Positions 13,856-21,949 of a stretch of DNA of 34,473 nucleotides are shown piece after piece; the first letter of the stretch is position 1, and every line of letters starts with the position of its first letter. The notes beneath the pieces were generated by a model. The model did not search any database and was not told the origin of the DNA. It worked only from the letters and a program-made list of their open reading frames with translations. A program made the position numbers and the translations under genes. Source of the stretch: Firmicutes bacterium UBA5201 (lineage in GTDB: Bacteria > Bacillota > Clostridia > Peptostreptococcales > Acidaminobacteraceae); the NCBI GenBank assembly GCA_002412775.1, contig DHVT01000002.1, positions 1-34,473 of the forward strand, read 5' to 3'.

Positions 13856-14362
13856 ATGATTAATCCAAGACTTGAACAAGCGATCAACAATCAGATCAAT
13901 GCAGAACTTTACTCTGCGTACCTTTATTTATCGATGGCAGCTTATTTTGAAGATGCCAATCTTCCCGGGTTTGCCAATTGGATGCGGGTTCAGTTTGAAG
14001 AAGAGCAGTTTCACGGTATGAGATTCCTCAATTATCTTGTGGAGCGTGGTGGAAGAGTAAAATTGGAAGCGATTGAAAAACCTAAATTTGAGTGGAAAAG
14101 TGTTCTTGATGTATTTGAAGAGACGCTTGAGCATGAAAAACATGTAACTGCTTTGATCAACAACATCGCAGATATAGCTGAAGAAGAAAAAGACCGCGCA
14201 ACACGCAACTTGTTGATTTGGTTTATCGATGAGCAAGTGGAAGAAGAGGGTGCTGCCGAGAAAATTATAAATGAACTCAAAATGATTGGTGGAGAAGGTC
14301 ACGGCATGTTAATGCTGGATAGGGAATTTTCCTCTAGAACTTTTGTTCCACCTGTTATATAA
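13856..14362 (+). CDS. ftnA: Ferritin
   Basis: A 168-residue non-haem ferritin that stores iron in a 24-subunit shell, lowering Fenton chemistry when peroxide is present. The four-helix bundle carries the ferroxidase residues E17, E50 and H53 (in FEEEQFHGMRF), and a later glutamate and glutamine (LEHEKHVT and IDEQVEEE regions). I chose ATG 13856 because AAGGAG is just upstream; the in-frame ATG at 13838 has none. It belongs to the PerR-controlled operon between dfx and rubrerythrin. DPS or bacterioferritin are excluded by the ferritin-type E/H pattern. Confidence 0.92.
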   Translation: MINPRLEQAINNQINAELYSAYLYLSMAAYFEDANLPGFANWMRVQFEEEQFHGMRFLNYLVERGGRVKLEAIEKPKFEWKSVLDVFEETLEHEKHVTALINNIADIAEEEKDRATRNLLIWFIDEQVEEEGAAEKIINELKMIGGEGHGMLMLDREFSSRTFVPPVI

Positions 14363-14395
14363 AAACACAAACTTTAAATCGGAGGGTAAAATAAC

Positions 14396-14971
14396 ATGGC
14401 GAGTATTAAGGGAACCAAAACTGAGCAGAATTTATTGAAGGCATTTGCCGGAGAATCACAAGCGAGAAACAGATACCAAATGTTTGCTAAACAAGCTGAA
14501 AAAGAAGGTTTTAGACAAATAGCGGACATCTTCATGGAAACGGCTGACAACGAGCGTGTCCATGCTGGAAGATTTTTCAGTTACCTTGAAGGAGGAGATG
14601 TGGAGATCACTGCAACTTATCCTGCCGGAAAAGTTGGCACGACACTTGAGAACCTCAAAGCTGCGGCAATGGGAGAGAACGAAGAGTGGACCACTCTTTA
14701 TCCTGAATTTGCTAAAATTGCACGTGAAGAAGGTTTCCCGAAAGTGGCTGCGACATTTGATTTCATATCAAAGGCTGAAATCGAGCATGAAAACAGATAC
14801 AACAAACTCGCAAGCAATATTGAAAATGACATCGTTTTCAAAAGAGACGAAGTGGTAAGATGGAAATGCAACAAATGTGGATATGTACACGAAGGCAACG
14901 AAGCACCTGAAGTATGTCCGACATGTTTACATGACAAAGCGCATTTCGAACTCAAAGAGACCAATTATTAA
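14396..14971 (+). CDS. rbr: Rubrerythrin
   Basis: A 191-residue peroxide-reducing di-iron protein. The ferritin-like domain (about 1-145) has the paired ExxH/E motifs in AGESQARNRY, ADNERVHAGRFF and KAEIEHENRYN. The C-terminal rubredoxin domain (about 155-191) has CNKCGY and CPTCLHDKAHF. It reduces hydrogen peroxide to water with electrons from rubredoxin/NROR. CGGAGGGT lies before ATG 14396. It is the last gene of the oxygen-defence operon; a strong terminator follows at 14995-15032. Confidence 0.95.
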   Translation: MASIKGTKTEQNLLKAFAGESQARNRYQMFAKQAEKEGFRQIADIFMETADNERVHAGRFFSYLEGGDVEITATYPAGKVGTTLENLKAAAMGENEEWTTLYPEFAKIAREEGFPKVAATFDFISKAEIEHENRYNKLASNIENDIVFKRDEVVRWKCNKCGYVHEGNEAPEVCPTCLHDKAHFELKETNY

Positions 14972-14994
14972 TTGAATTTTCAGGTAATATTGAA

Positions 14995-15032
14995 AGTCCG
15001 GTGCAATGTCATATTGCATTGGGCTTTTTTTT
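14995..15032 (+). terminator. Terminator of the oxygen-defence operon
   Basis: AGTCCGGTGCAAT (14995-15007) pairs with ATTGCATTGGGCT (15013-15025), with three G-U pairs, around a five-base loop. Eight T follow. Confidence 0.9.
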
Positions 15033-15089
15033 CATTTATCATAGGAGATAAGAAATTATTTCGCGAATCGAAATCAAGGGGAGGATCAT

Positions 15090-15650
15090 ATGGATAGAAA
15101 TGAAGGTATGGCGTGGTTGAGAGAAAATGTTGAAAGTGAAAGCCTGATCAAGCATTGCTTGGCTGTTGAAGCCGCTATGCGGGGTTATGCCAAAATATAT
15201 GGGGAAGATGAGGAAAGATGGGGGTTGTGTGGTCTGCTACACGATATCGATTTTGAAAAACATCCCGATGAACATCCATTTATCGGTACCGAATGGTTGA
15301 GGGAGAAAGGTTTTGATGAGGAGTTCGCTCTAGCGGTCAAAGGACATGGTGATTATACGAACACACCTAGAGAATCAATGTTGGCAAAAGTGCTCTATGC
15401 AGTGGATGAAATGTCAAGTTTCGTGATTGCCGTCGCTTTGGTCAGACCTGATAAATTTGAAGGTTTGGCTTCGAAATCCGTAAAGAAGAAATTGAAAGAC
15501 AAGGCATTTGCTCGAGCTGTCGACAGAGAAGGCGTACTTCGAAGCGCAGAAGAGTTGGGCGTCGATTTTACTGAACATATTGAAAATGTCATCGGTGCGC
15601 TGCGGACACGTGAAACTGAGCTTGCAAAAGAAGGGTTGTCATTGATATGA
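15090..15650 (+). CDS. HD-domain protein
   Basis: A 186-residue protein with an HD metal-dependent phosphohydrolase domain. H22 in LIKHCLAVE, the HD pair in LLHDIDFEKH, the histidine in VKGHGD and the aspartate in YAVDEMSS match the H...HD...D ligand order. It belongs to the compact clostridial HDIG-like family of predicted hydrolases, whose substrates are mostly unknown. GGGGAGGAT precedes ATG 15090. The stop overlaps the pcp start by 4 bp, suggesting coupled translation, but no shared pathway is evident. It lacks the transmembrane and RelA-type domains, so it is not a (p)ppGpp synthetase. Confidence 0.82.
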   Translation: MDRNEGMAWLRENVESESLIKHCLAVEAAMRGYAKIYGEDEERWGLCGLLHDIDFEKHPDEHPFIGTEWLREKGFDEEFALAVKGHGDYTNTPRESMLAKVLYAVDEMSSFVIAVALVRPDKFEGLASKSVKKKLKDKAFARAVDREGVLRSAEELGVDFTEHIENVIGALRTRETELAKEGLSLI

Positions 15651-16288
15651 GAGTTTTGATTACAGGATTTGAACCCTTTGGAGGAGAAACAATCAATCCG
15701 GCTCTACAAGCGGTGATGAAAATTGAAAAAAAGCTCGGTCACATAGATGTGATCAAAGCTTCATTGCCGGTTGTATTTCATCAATCCATCGATGTGTTGG
15801 AACAGTTGATTCAGTCGAACAAACCGGATGTCGTCATTTGCGTCGGTCAGGCAGGGGGGAGAGCATCCGTCACACTGGAACGGGTTGGAATCAATGTAGA
15901 CGATGCGCGCATACCCGATAATGAAGGCAGGGCACCTGTGGATCAAAAGATCAATCCTAAAGGACCTGACGCCTATTTCTCCACTTTGCCAATCAAGGCT
16001 ATCGTAAGCGCGATCAATGACAGGGGTATACCTGCCCAAGTCTCCAATACCGCAGGAACTTATGTGTGCAATCATATATTTTATGGTCTTTGTGATTATA
16101 TTGCCTCGAATGATCTGGAAATCAAAGGGGGGTTCATGCATGTGCCATTCGCACCGGAGCAAGCGGTCAAAAATCCTGGACAGCCATCCATGTCAATTGA
16201 TGACATCGCAAGAGCGATAGAGACGACAATAATCGTCAGCTGCACGGTGAAAGATGATATCGCTGTTGCTGACGGGTCCACCCACTGA
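15647..16288 (+). CDS. pcp: Pyrrolidone-carboxylate peptidase
   Basis: A 213-residue cytoplasmic cysteine peptidase (family C15) that removes N-terminal pyroglutamate from peptides. The catalytic triad is visible: E78 in TLERVGIN, C141 in NTAGTYVCNHIFY and H165 in FMHVPF. The N-terminal VLITGFEPFGGETINPA is characteristic. Length is normal. ATG 15647 overlaps the HD gene stop (ATGA). It ends one base before the stop of the convergent rnhA gene. It would act with the M20 and M3 peptidases encoded nearby in peptide use. Confidence 0.93.
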   Translation: MRVLITGFEPFGGETINPALQAVMKIEKKLGHIDVIKASLPVVFHQSIDVLEQLIQSNKPDVVICVGQAGGRASVTLERVGINVDDARIPDNEGRAPVDQKINPKGPDAYFSTLPIKAIVSAINDRGIPAQVSNTAGTYVCNHIFYGLCDYIASNDLEIKGGFMHVPFAPEQAVKNPGQPSMSIDDIARAIETTIIVSCTVKDDIAVADGSTH

Positions 16289-16834
16289 TCACTTCTTGAA
16301 AGGTTCCATACCTTTGTTGGCGAGCGCATCAGCCAAGTGATTCAGTTCAATGAGCGACTTGAATTCCTCTAGAGTCAAGTTGGTCTTGTTGTCGGTATTG
16401 AATTTGATGTGCCATTTGACAACATCGGCTGTCTTTTTGACATCAAGATGTCCTTTGATTTTATAAAAAGTCACTTGTTCGAAAGAGTTCACCAGTTCAA
16501 TAAGGGTTTGCCATAAGAGTTTGTTTTCAACAGGCTCTTTTTTTGATGTCTGCCATCCGTTGATCAGCCATTTGTGATACCAGCCATTTCTGAAGCAGTT
16601 CACCACGTATGCGCTATCGGAATAGATATCCACTTTCAGTTTCTTGGATTTCAGTTGTTTAAGGGCTTCGATTGCCGCTGTAAGCTCCATGATGTTGTTT
16701 GTGGTCTGATCTGAGCCGCCGTATATTTCCTTGACTTGATCATTATGCTTCAATACCGCTCCCCAACCGCCGACATTTTCAGCCTGACCGTTACCTGAAC
16801 AGGCACCATCGCAGAAAATAATTATATTTTTCAT
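16289..16834 (-). CDS. rnhA: Ribonuclease HI with a C-terminal-half insertion
   Basis: A 181-residue RNase HI that cuts the RNA strand of RNA-DNA hybrids. Catalytic acids are D9 (IIIFCDGACSGNG), E50 (NIMELTAAIEAL), D73 (IYSDSAYV) and the aspartate in NHLADALANKG near the C terminus. E. coli RNase HI has about 155 residues. The extra length lies between the KIKGH segment and the last aspartate, an insertion of roughly 30 residues rich in charged and Asn/Thr residues. The substrate region NGWYHKWLINGWQTSKKEPV is intact. GAGGTGA precedes the ATG at 16834. It is a single-gene unit between convergent pcp and divergent glnA. Confidence 0.9.
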   Translation of the reverse strand: MKNIIIFCDGACSGNGQAENVGGWGAVLKHNDQVKEIYGGSDQTTNNIMELTAAIEALKQLKSKKLKVDIYSDSAYVVNCFRNGWYHKWLINGWQTSKKEPVENKLLWQTLIELVNSFEQVTFYKIKGHLDVKKTADVVKWHIKFNTDNKTNLTLEEFKSLIELNHLADALANKGMEPFKK

Positions 16835-16923
16835 AAGTCACCTCAACGTTATTATAACAATCTGAGGGAGTCTTTTCAATCAAAGATAAACTATCAGAAT
16901 TTTCGCACAAATCAAGTGAATTT

Positions 16924-16932
16924 TGGTATGAT
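16924..16932 (+). promoter_or_regulatory. Extended -10 promoter of glnA
   Basis: TGG followed by TATGAT (16927-16932) gives an extended -10 about 40 bases before the gene start. No good -35 is visible at the right distance. Confidence 0.4.
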
Positions 16933-16971
16933 TGTAAAAGGATACATAATATTATCTTGGAGGATATATGG

Positions 16972-18399
16972 ATGTTTAAAAATTATCTCGAAGTACAGGA
17001 ATTCTGCAAGAAGAATCAGATCAAGTTGATAGATTTCAAAGTTTTGGATTTGGCTGGACGTTGGCATCACTTGACAATCACTCCCAGAAGGTTCACGTCT
17101 GAAACGATCGATCATGGCATCGGGTTTGATGGCTCGAGTTATGGTTTTCTTACTGTCGAGAAATCGGATATGGTTTTCAAACCAGATCTCAGCTCATATT
17201 TCATTGATCCATTCGCCCAAATCAAAACTTTGGTTTTTATGACCAAAGTCTTTAAACTCGGTGAAGTTCATACAAGATTTGAAAGTGATCCCCGGTTCGT
17301 ATGCGAAAAAGCTGAAGCGTTTATCCGGGATGAAAAGATAGCGACAAAGGTGCTCCTGGGTCCTGAATTTGAATATTACACCTTTGATTCGATGCATTTC
17401 AGCATGAAACCTGAATCCTATGGCTATAAATTGGATGCAAAGCAGGCGCATTGGAATTCTGATACAGAAGACAACAACAACGGATATATCGTCGCCCACC
17501 ATGGTGGCTATCATGTGGATCTTCCCAAAGACGTCAATTTCGATATGCGCAATGAGATGGTCTTGATGCTTGAAAACCTGTGCGTTCCAGTAAAATATCA
17601 CCATCCGGAGGTCGGAGGACCGGGTCAACAGGAAATTGAACTGGATTTTGACAATACGCTGGTCATGGGTGATAGGAGCATGCTTGTTAAATATGTCGTC
17701 AAAAATGTGGCGGCATCACATGGGAAGACTGCGACATTCATGCCGAAGCCATTGCTCGGAGAAGCGGGAAGTGGAATGCATGTCCATATTCAACTTTATG
17801 ATGGAGAGACGCCACTTTTTTATGAAAAGGGCGGATATTCCGATATGAGTAAAATCGGGCTCTATGCCATTGGAGGCATTTTGAGGCACTCGGCTTCACT
17901 GATGGCATTCACCAACCCGAGCACAAATGCATATAAGAGACTGGTTCCCGGGTATGAGGCTCCGGTGAGTATCTGTTTTGGAACCGCAAATAGAAGTTCG
18001 GTCATTAGAATTCCAGGGTATGCGACTGAGCCGAGTGAAAAACGATTCGAGTTCAGGCCTTCTGATGCGACTGCCAATCCGTATCTGGCATTTTCAGCAT
18101 TGGTCATGGCGGTCGTGGATGGCATAATGAATGAAATCGATCCCATGGTCGAAGGCTATGGACCGTATGATGTGAACGTCTTTGAGTTGCCCGATGACCA
18201 AAAGCGCAAAATCAAAGGATTGCCAAAAAATCTTTATGAGACCATAAACGCATTGGAATCGGATTCGGAGTATTTGCTCAGGGGAGGAGTATTTACCAAA
18301 GAGCTCCTTGACAACCAAATCAAATATTTGAGAAAGGAAGCTGCTGCTGAAAGCATAATGCCTTCACCAAGAGAATTTATGGCCTATTATGATTTGTAA
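16972..18399 (+). CDS. glnA: Type I glutamine synthetase
   Basis: A 475-residue GSI enzyme that makes glutamine from glutamate, ammonia and ATP in the cytoplasm as a dodecamer. Landmarks are GFDGSS (about 48), LGPEFEYY with metal-binding glutamates, GGPGQQEIELDF, the GEAGSGMHVH metal/ATP loop, NPSTNAYKRLVPGYEAP with the flap glutamate, NRSSVIRIP and FEFRPSDATANPYLAFSA. An insertion around NSDTEDNNNGYIVAHHGGYHVD resembles that of the beta subtype. The beta subtype's adenylylated tyrosine motif N-L-Y-D-L-P reads NVFELP here, with phenylalanine, so adenylylation is unlikely. I chose ATG 16972 with GGAGGAT just upstream, over an in-frame TTG at 16957. No GlnR or nitrogen regulator gene lies alongside. 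Confidence 0.93.
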   Translation: MFKNYLEVQEFCKKNQIKLIDFKVLDLAGRWHHLTITPRRFTSETIDHGIGFDGSSYGFLTVEKSDMVFKPDLSSYFIDPFAQIKTLVFMTKVFKLGEVHTRFESDPRFVCEKAEAFIRDEKIATKVLLGPEFEYYTFDSMHFSMKPESYGYKLDAKQAHWNSDTEDNNNGYIVAHHGGYHVDLPKDVNFDMRNEMVLMLENLCVPVKYHHPEVGGPGQQEIELDFDNTLVMGDRSMLVKYVVKNVAASHGKTATFMPKPLLGEAGSGMHVHIQLYDGETPLFYEKGGYSDMSKIGLYAIGGILRHSASLMAFTNPSTNAYKRLVPGYEAPVSICFGTANRSSVIRIPGYATEPSEKRFEFRPSDATANPYLAFSALVMAVVDGIMNEIDPMVEGYGPYDVNVFELPDDQKRKIKGLPKNLYETINALESDSEYLLRGGVFTKELLDNQIKYLRKEAAAESIMPSPREFMAYYDL

Positions 18400-18435
18400 A
18401 GCCCTTCAGGTCTTCAAAAAAAACAGCATTTGAAG

Positions 18436-18464
18436 TTGTAAAAGCCTTAAGATAATGAGATAAT
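18436..18464 (+). promoter_or_regulatory. Promoter of the M20 peptidase gene
   Basis: TTGTAA (18436-18441), a 17-base spacer and GATAAT (18459-18464) lie in the 107-base gap after glnA. An inverted pair CTTCAAA/TTTGAAG within 18410-18440 has no T-run, so no convincing glnA terminator is seen. Confidence 0.5.
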
Positions 18465-18506
18465 ATGTTAACACCAAACTATTGATTATTTAAGGATGAT
18501 GACTAT

Positions 18507-20006
18507 ATGCGCGATATGGAGACTTTGGATTTGCTAAAAAAATTGATAACGGTTCGAAGCGACAATGGGACCGTTTATGAGAAAAAATTTGAACAGACGA
18601 TTCTGTCTATTATAAAACAAATGAAGTATTTCAAACAAAATCCCACCCACTTTGGTTCAGAAGCGGTTGAAAATGATTTGATGGGGAGACGGGTCGTTTG
18701 GGCGTTCAAAAATAATTCCAGCGACAAGACGGTCATACTTTTTGGACACTATGATACGGTTGGTCTTGATACCTATGAGAATTACGATTACGATGATGAT
18801 GAAGATTGGCTATATGGTAGGGGAAGCTGTGACATGAAAGCGGGATTGGCGATTCAATTGCGTTTGTTGGATACGTCTGACGGCAATGATTATCCTAATC
18901 TGCTCTTGCTGAGTGTGCCGGATGAGGAGGGCATGTCTGTCGGAATGCGAAGTGCCGCTCTTGTTCTCAAGAAACTGAAGAAGCAATTCAAGTTGACCTA
19001 TGGGTTGGCCATACTCTCGGAACCTCAACAAAAAAATGAACCGGAAGTTTTCAAGGTGCATACTGGCTCTGTTGGAAAAATGTTACCATTCATTGTGACC
19101 AAAGGATCACCATCACATGCAGGACTACCTTTTTCCGGATTGAGTTCAGTCGGCATCATGAATGAAATCATAAAAGCCATTGAATTCAATACCGAGATGG
19201 GCGATGTCGTGGACAGGAAAATGTCGCCGCCTCCAGTGTTTTTAGGCGTCAAGACCATGAAAGACAATTATGATGTTTCGATGCCTGAGTTTACAGCATC
19301 TTATTTCAACTGGCTCTATTTGAAGGACAATTTGGAAAAGAAAATGGATCAGCTGAAATCCCTTTGTGTATGGTCGGCTGAAGATGCCATCAACCAATAT
19401 AATTATTCATATAATGAATTCCTCAGAAAGCAAGGATTACCAAGCTATGAATGTTGTCATGAGTTTGATGTCGAAGTTCTTTATTTTGACGAGTTGATGG
19501 AAATCGCATTGGAGCAGGTGGATACGAAGGTATTGATTGACAGAATCGCATCGGCCCATACCGAATTATCCATTCAAGATCTTTCATTGGTCATCACCAA
19601 AGGATTGATGGAGTCGATGAAAAGCAATAAACCGATGATAGTCATCGGTTTGTTGGCGCCGTTTTATCCAGTTGTCGACAGTGGCGTTCACTATGAGGCT
19701 GCGATCAAGGCAATCCTTGAAAAAAGTGTGGCCGACCATCATTTGAAACTTCAAAAAGAGCCTTTCTTTATGGGGATATCGGATATGAGTTTTCTTAAAA
19801 GCATGGGCGGTCAAAACCATAAAATCAAGAGCTTGATGCCGATCGATTTTAAGATTCACTTTGACGTGATTGAGGAATTGGGGGTTGAAGTGATCAATAT
19901 CGGACCATGGGGAAAAGATCTCCATAGGATTACAGAACGCGTTTACATCCCTGATGTTGTGGAGACCGTGCCTGAAATCATCAGAGATTTGCTCAAAAAT
20001 ATATAA
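18507..20006 (+). CDS. M20-family metallopeptidase, RocB-like
   Basis: A 499-residue metallopeptidase of the M20/ArgE/DapE group. Zinc-site motifs are LFGHYDTVG (about 73-81), YGRGSCDMKAG with the bridging aspartate, PDEEGMSVG with the catalytic glutamate pair, and SPSHAGLPFSG at the dimerisation-domain boundary. The length and the EEGMSVGMRSA form are closest to RocB-type proteins found in arginine-use clusters of Firmicutes; no roc genes are here, so the substrate is open. AAGGATG lies about 8 nt before ATG 18507; ATG 18516 is an alternative start. A strong terminator follows. Confidence 0.85.
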   Translation: MRDMETLDLLKKLITVRSDNGTVYEKKFEQTILSIIKQMKYFKQNPTHFGSEAVENDLMGRRVVWAFKNNSSDKTVILFGHYDTVGLDTYENYDYDDDEDWLYGRGSCDMKAGLAIQLRLLDTSDGNDYPNLLLLSVPDEEGMSVGMRSAALVLKKLKKQFKLTYGLAILSEPQQKNEPEVFKVHTGSVGKMLPFIVTKGSPSHAGLPFSGLSSVGIMNEIIKAIEFNTEMGDVVDRKMSPPPVFLGVKTMKDNYDVSMPEFTASYFNWLYLKDNLEKKMDQLKSLCVWSAEDAINQYNYSYNEFLRKQGLPSYECCHEFDVEVLYFDELMEIALEQVDTKVLIDRIASAHTELSIQDLSLVITKGLMESMKSNKPMIVIGLLAPFYPVVDSGVHYEAAIKAILEKSVADHHLKLQKEPFFMGISDMSFLKSMGGQNHKIKSLMPIDFKIHFDVIEELGVEVINIGPWGKDLHRITERVYIPDVVETVPEIIRDLLKNI

Positions 20007-20028
20007 TCAAAAAAGCAAGAAACAAAAC

Positions 20029-20054
20029 AAGACCATGCGAACGCATGGTCTTTT
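20029..20054. terminator. Terminator after the M20 peptidase gene
   Basis: AAGACCATGCG (20029-20039) and CGCATGGTCTT (20042-20052) form an 11-bp perfect stem with a two-base minimal loop, followed by T-rich sequence. The reverse strand also has a T-rich tail, so it may serve the convergent pepF gene. Confidence 0.88.
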
Positions 20055-20056
20055 AT

Positions 20057-20158
20057 TGTGTATAACTTATCTTATCCCCACTGTAAAGGGTTTAAATTAA
20101 CATGATTTCAACAAGTAAAACAGCAAATTGTGGATAAAACTGTGGATAGTGTGGGCAA
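20057..20158 (+). repeat. Cluster of DnaA-box-like nonamers, copy 2
   Basis: TGTGTATAA (20057), TTATCCCCA (20072, opposite orientation), TGTGGATAA (20129), TGTGGATAG (20141) and TGTGGGCAA (20150) lie between two convergent genes. The last three start 12 and 9 bases apart, the same spacing as in the cluster at 7620-7649. One is a perfect DnaA box, and three of the rest are within one mismatch. A convergent intergenic site is a neutral place for a protein-binding locus. Confidence 0.55.
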
Positions 20159-20170
20159 ACATCCGTTTGG

Positions 20171-21949
20171 TTATTGGATTTTAGCTGTTACAATAGCTTC
20201 AAATGCGTCCACTTCACTCTTGATTTGATCAAGTGATGCTTTCCAAAACGATTTTTGGGTTGGATCGATTCCGACCAGTTTACAGACATCATATATGCTC
20301 ATTTTACCGGTTGCCTTAAGAAGAGCATCGTATTCGGAGATGAAAGAGTCACCCTTTTCGAGATAGATGGCATAAAGTCCTCGAGCGAAGAGGAGACCGA
20401 ATGCATAAGGAAAATTGTAAAAATTTCTTGAGGCGTAATAATAGTGTGTTTTGTTGAGCCACATGTAGGGATGGAGGCAATCCGGATCCAGACATTCACC
20501 GTATGCTTTTTTCTGTGAATCCAGCATCAGAGCGTTCAGTTCGCTTACGGAAAGCGGGTGATCTTTTCTGATTTCAAACACTTCAGATTCAAAGTAGAAT
20601 CTTGAAAGGATATCCACAATGACGCCGGTCGCACCTTGCAGGCTGTTTTCCAGTATAGATAACGACAAGTCTTCATTTGCATCTTTCAAAACAGCGTTTC
20701 TGACGATTGTTTCGCAGAAAATAGAAGCGGTCTCTGCAAGCGGCATTGGGTAAGTCGTGTTTAAAATGCTTTCACCCATGATGCGATCGCCATGAAAACC
20801 ATGTCCCAGTTCATGGGCCAGTGTCAGGACATTTTTTAGTTTTCCGGTGAAGTTTGTCAAGATGCGGCTTTCCTTTATACTTGGAATGTTGGAACAGAAG
20901 GCTCCTCCTACCTTGCCTTCGCGAGGTTCAAAGTCAATCCAATCCTGTTCGAAACTCTTCTTTGCAAAATTGGACAGATCTTCACTGAAATCACCGAAGT
21001 ACTTTATGATGAAAGCTTTAGCCTCATCCACAGTGAACTCTTGGTCCAAATCGGATACTGGTGCAAAAAGATCATAAAAAGGCATTGGACCGTCATGACC
21101 GATCAATTTTGCCTTGAGTAGCACATAGCGTCTGAATTCAGGCAGATAGTCCTCCATGGTTTCAATCATTGCGTTTAAGATTTCACGGTTCATCCGTGAA
21201 TTCGACAATGTTTCGTCAAGTGGAGTATCATACCCTCTCAACTTGCTCACTGTAAGCACTTCCCCTTTGATGCCGTTGAGTGCGGCTGCGGAGATCTCCT
21301 CATGTTTTTTATACGATGCAAGTTCTGATTCATAGCCCAGTCGTCTCATTTCGGGGTCTTTTGAAAACGCGAGATTGCGAATCTTCATTATAGGCCAGAT
21401 CTCAGTTTTTCCATCGATTTCGACGGTACCATTCAGTTGGGATGACACTTTGCTTTGGAGGGTTTCCCATGAGCTTGAACCGGTGAGCTTCATCTTGGAG
21501 ATCAAAACTTCCTCGTTCAGGGAAAGCATATGATCCGTGGACGAAATGGATTCTTCCAGGAAGAAACGGTGTGCATCGATCAGTTCGGAATTTCTGCAAA
21601 GTTCATCCAAATCAACATTTTTCAGAAGCATTTTGAAAGATACCATAGGTTCTGTCAACTCACTTTGCTTTTTTTGAATTTTGCTGACCAATGAAATCGC
21701 TTTCTCCGATCTGGAATCCACAGCGAAATTCAGATGACCAAACGCATGGAGACGTCTTAGGCGGATTGTGTCTTCGATCAAATAGTTCAAAAATGTTTCT
21801 ATAAGTGCTACTGGATCAAAGGTATTTTGATTGCAGTCTTCAATCCATTTCGAATATTTGTCCTGAAGTCGATCTATGGCATCCAGATCACTTTGAAATT
21901 CAGGTGAACCAAAGCCTTTATAGAGCGCTTCGAGGTTCCATGTGTTCAT
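20171..21949 (-). CDS. pepF: M3-family oligoendopeptidase, second tandem copy
   Basis: A 592-residue cytoplasmic zinc peptidase of the PepF/M3B family that degrades oligopeptides. The zinc motif HELGHGFH is followed by the third-ligand region PMPLAETASIFCET. The C-terminal landmarks HPYMWLNKTHYYYASRNFYNFPYAFGLLFARG (split here as HPYMWLNKTHYY and FYNFPYAFG) are family-typical. It is a paralogue of the gene directly upstream and overlaps its stop codon. I chose the ATG at 21949 because GGAGG is 7 nt away; the adjacent ATG at 21952 is 4 nt away. Both copies keep all catalytic residues, so both are probably active. Confidence 0.9.
   Translation of the reverse strand: MNTWNLEALYKGFGSPEFQSDLDAIDRLQDKYSKWIEDCNQNTFDPVALIETFLNYLIEDTIRLRRLHAFGHLNFAVDSRSEKAISLVSKIQKKQSELTEPMVSFKMLLKNVDLDELCRNSELIDAHRFFLEESISSTDHMLSLNEEVLISKMKLTGSSSWETLQSKVSSQLNGTVEIDGKTEIWPIMKIRNLAFSKDPEMRRLGYESELASYKKHEEISAAALNGIKGEVLTVSKLRGYDTPLDETLSNSRMNREILNAMIETMEDYLPEFRRYVLLKAKLIGHDGPMPFYDLFAPVSDLDQEFTVDEAKAFIIKYFGDFSEDLSNFAKKSFEQDWIDFEPREGKVGGAFCSNIPSIKESRILTNFTGKLKNVLTLAHELGHGFHGDRIMGESILNTTYPMPLAETASIFCETIVRNAVLKDANEDLSLSILENSLQGATGVIVDILSRFYFESEVFEIRKDHPLSVSELNALMLDSQKKAYGECLDPDCLHPYMWLNKTHYYYASRNFYNFPYAFGLLFARGLYAIYLEKGDSFISEYDALLKATGKMSIYDVCKLVGIDPTQKSFWKASLDQIKSEVDAFEAIVTAKIQ

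Noticed and set aside
13928..14302. Antisense frame inside the ferritin gene
   Set aside because: It is rich in Phe, Ile and Ser as expected from the complement of a helical acidic protein, with no initiation signals.
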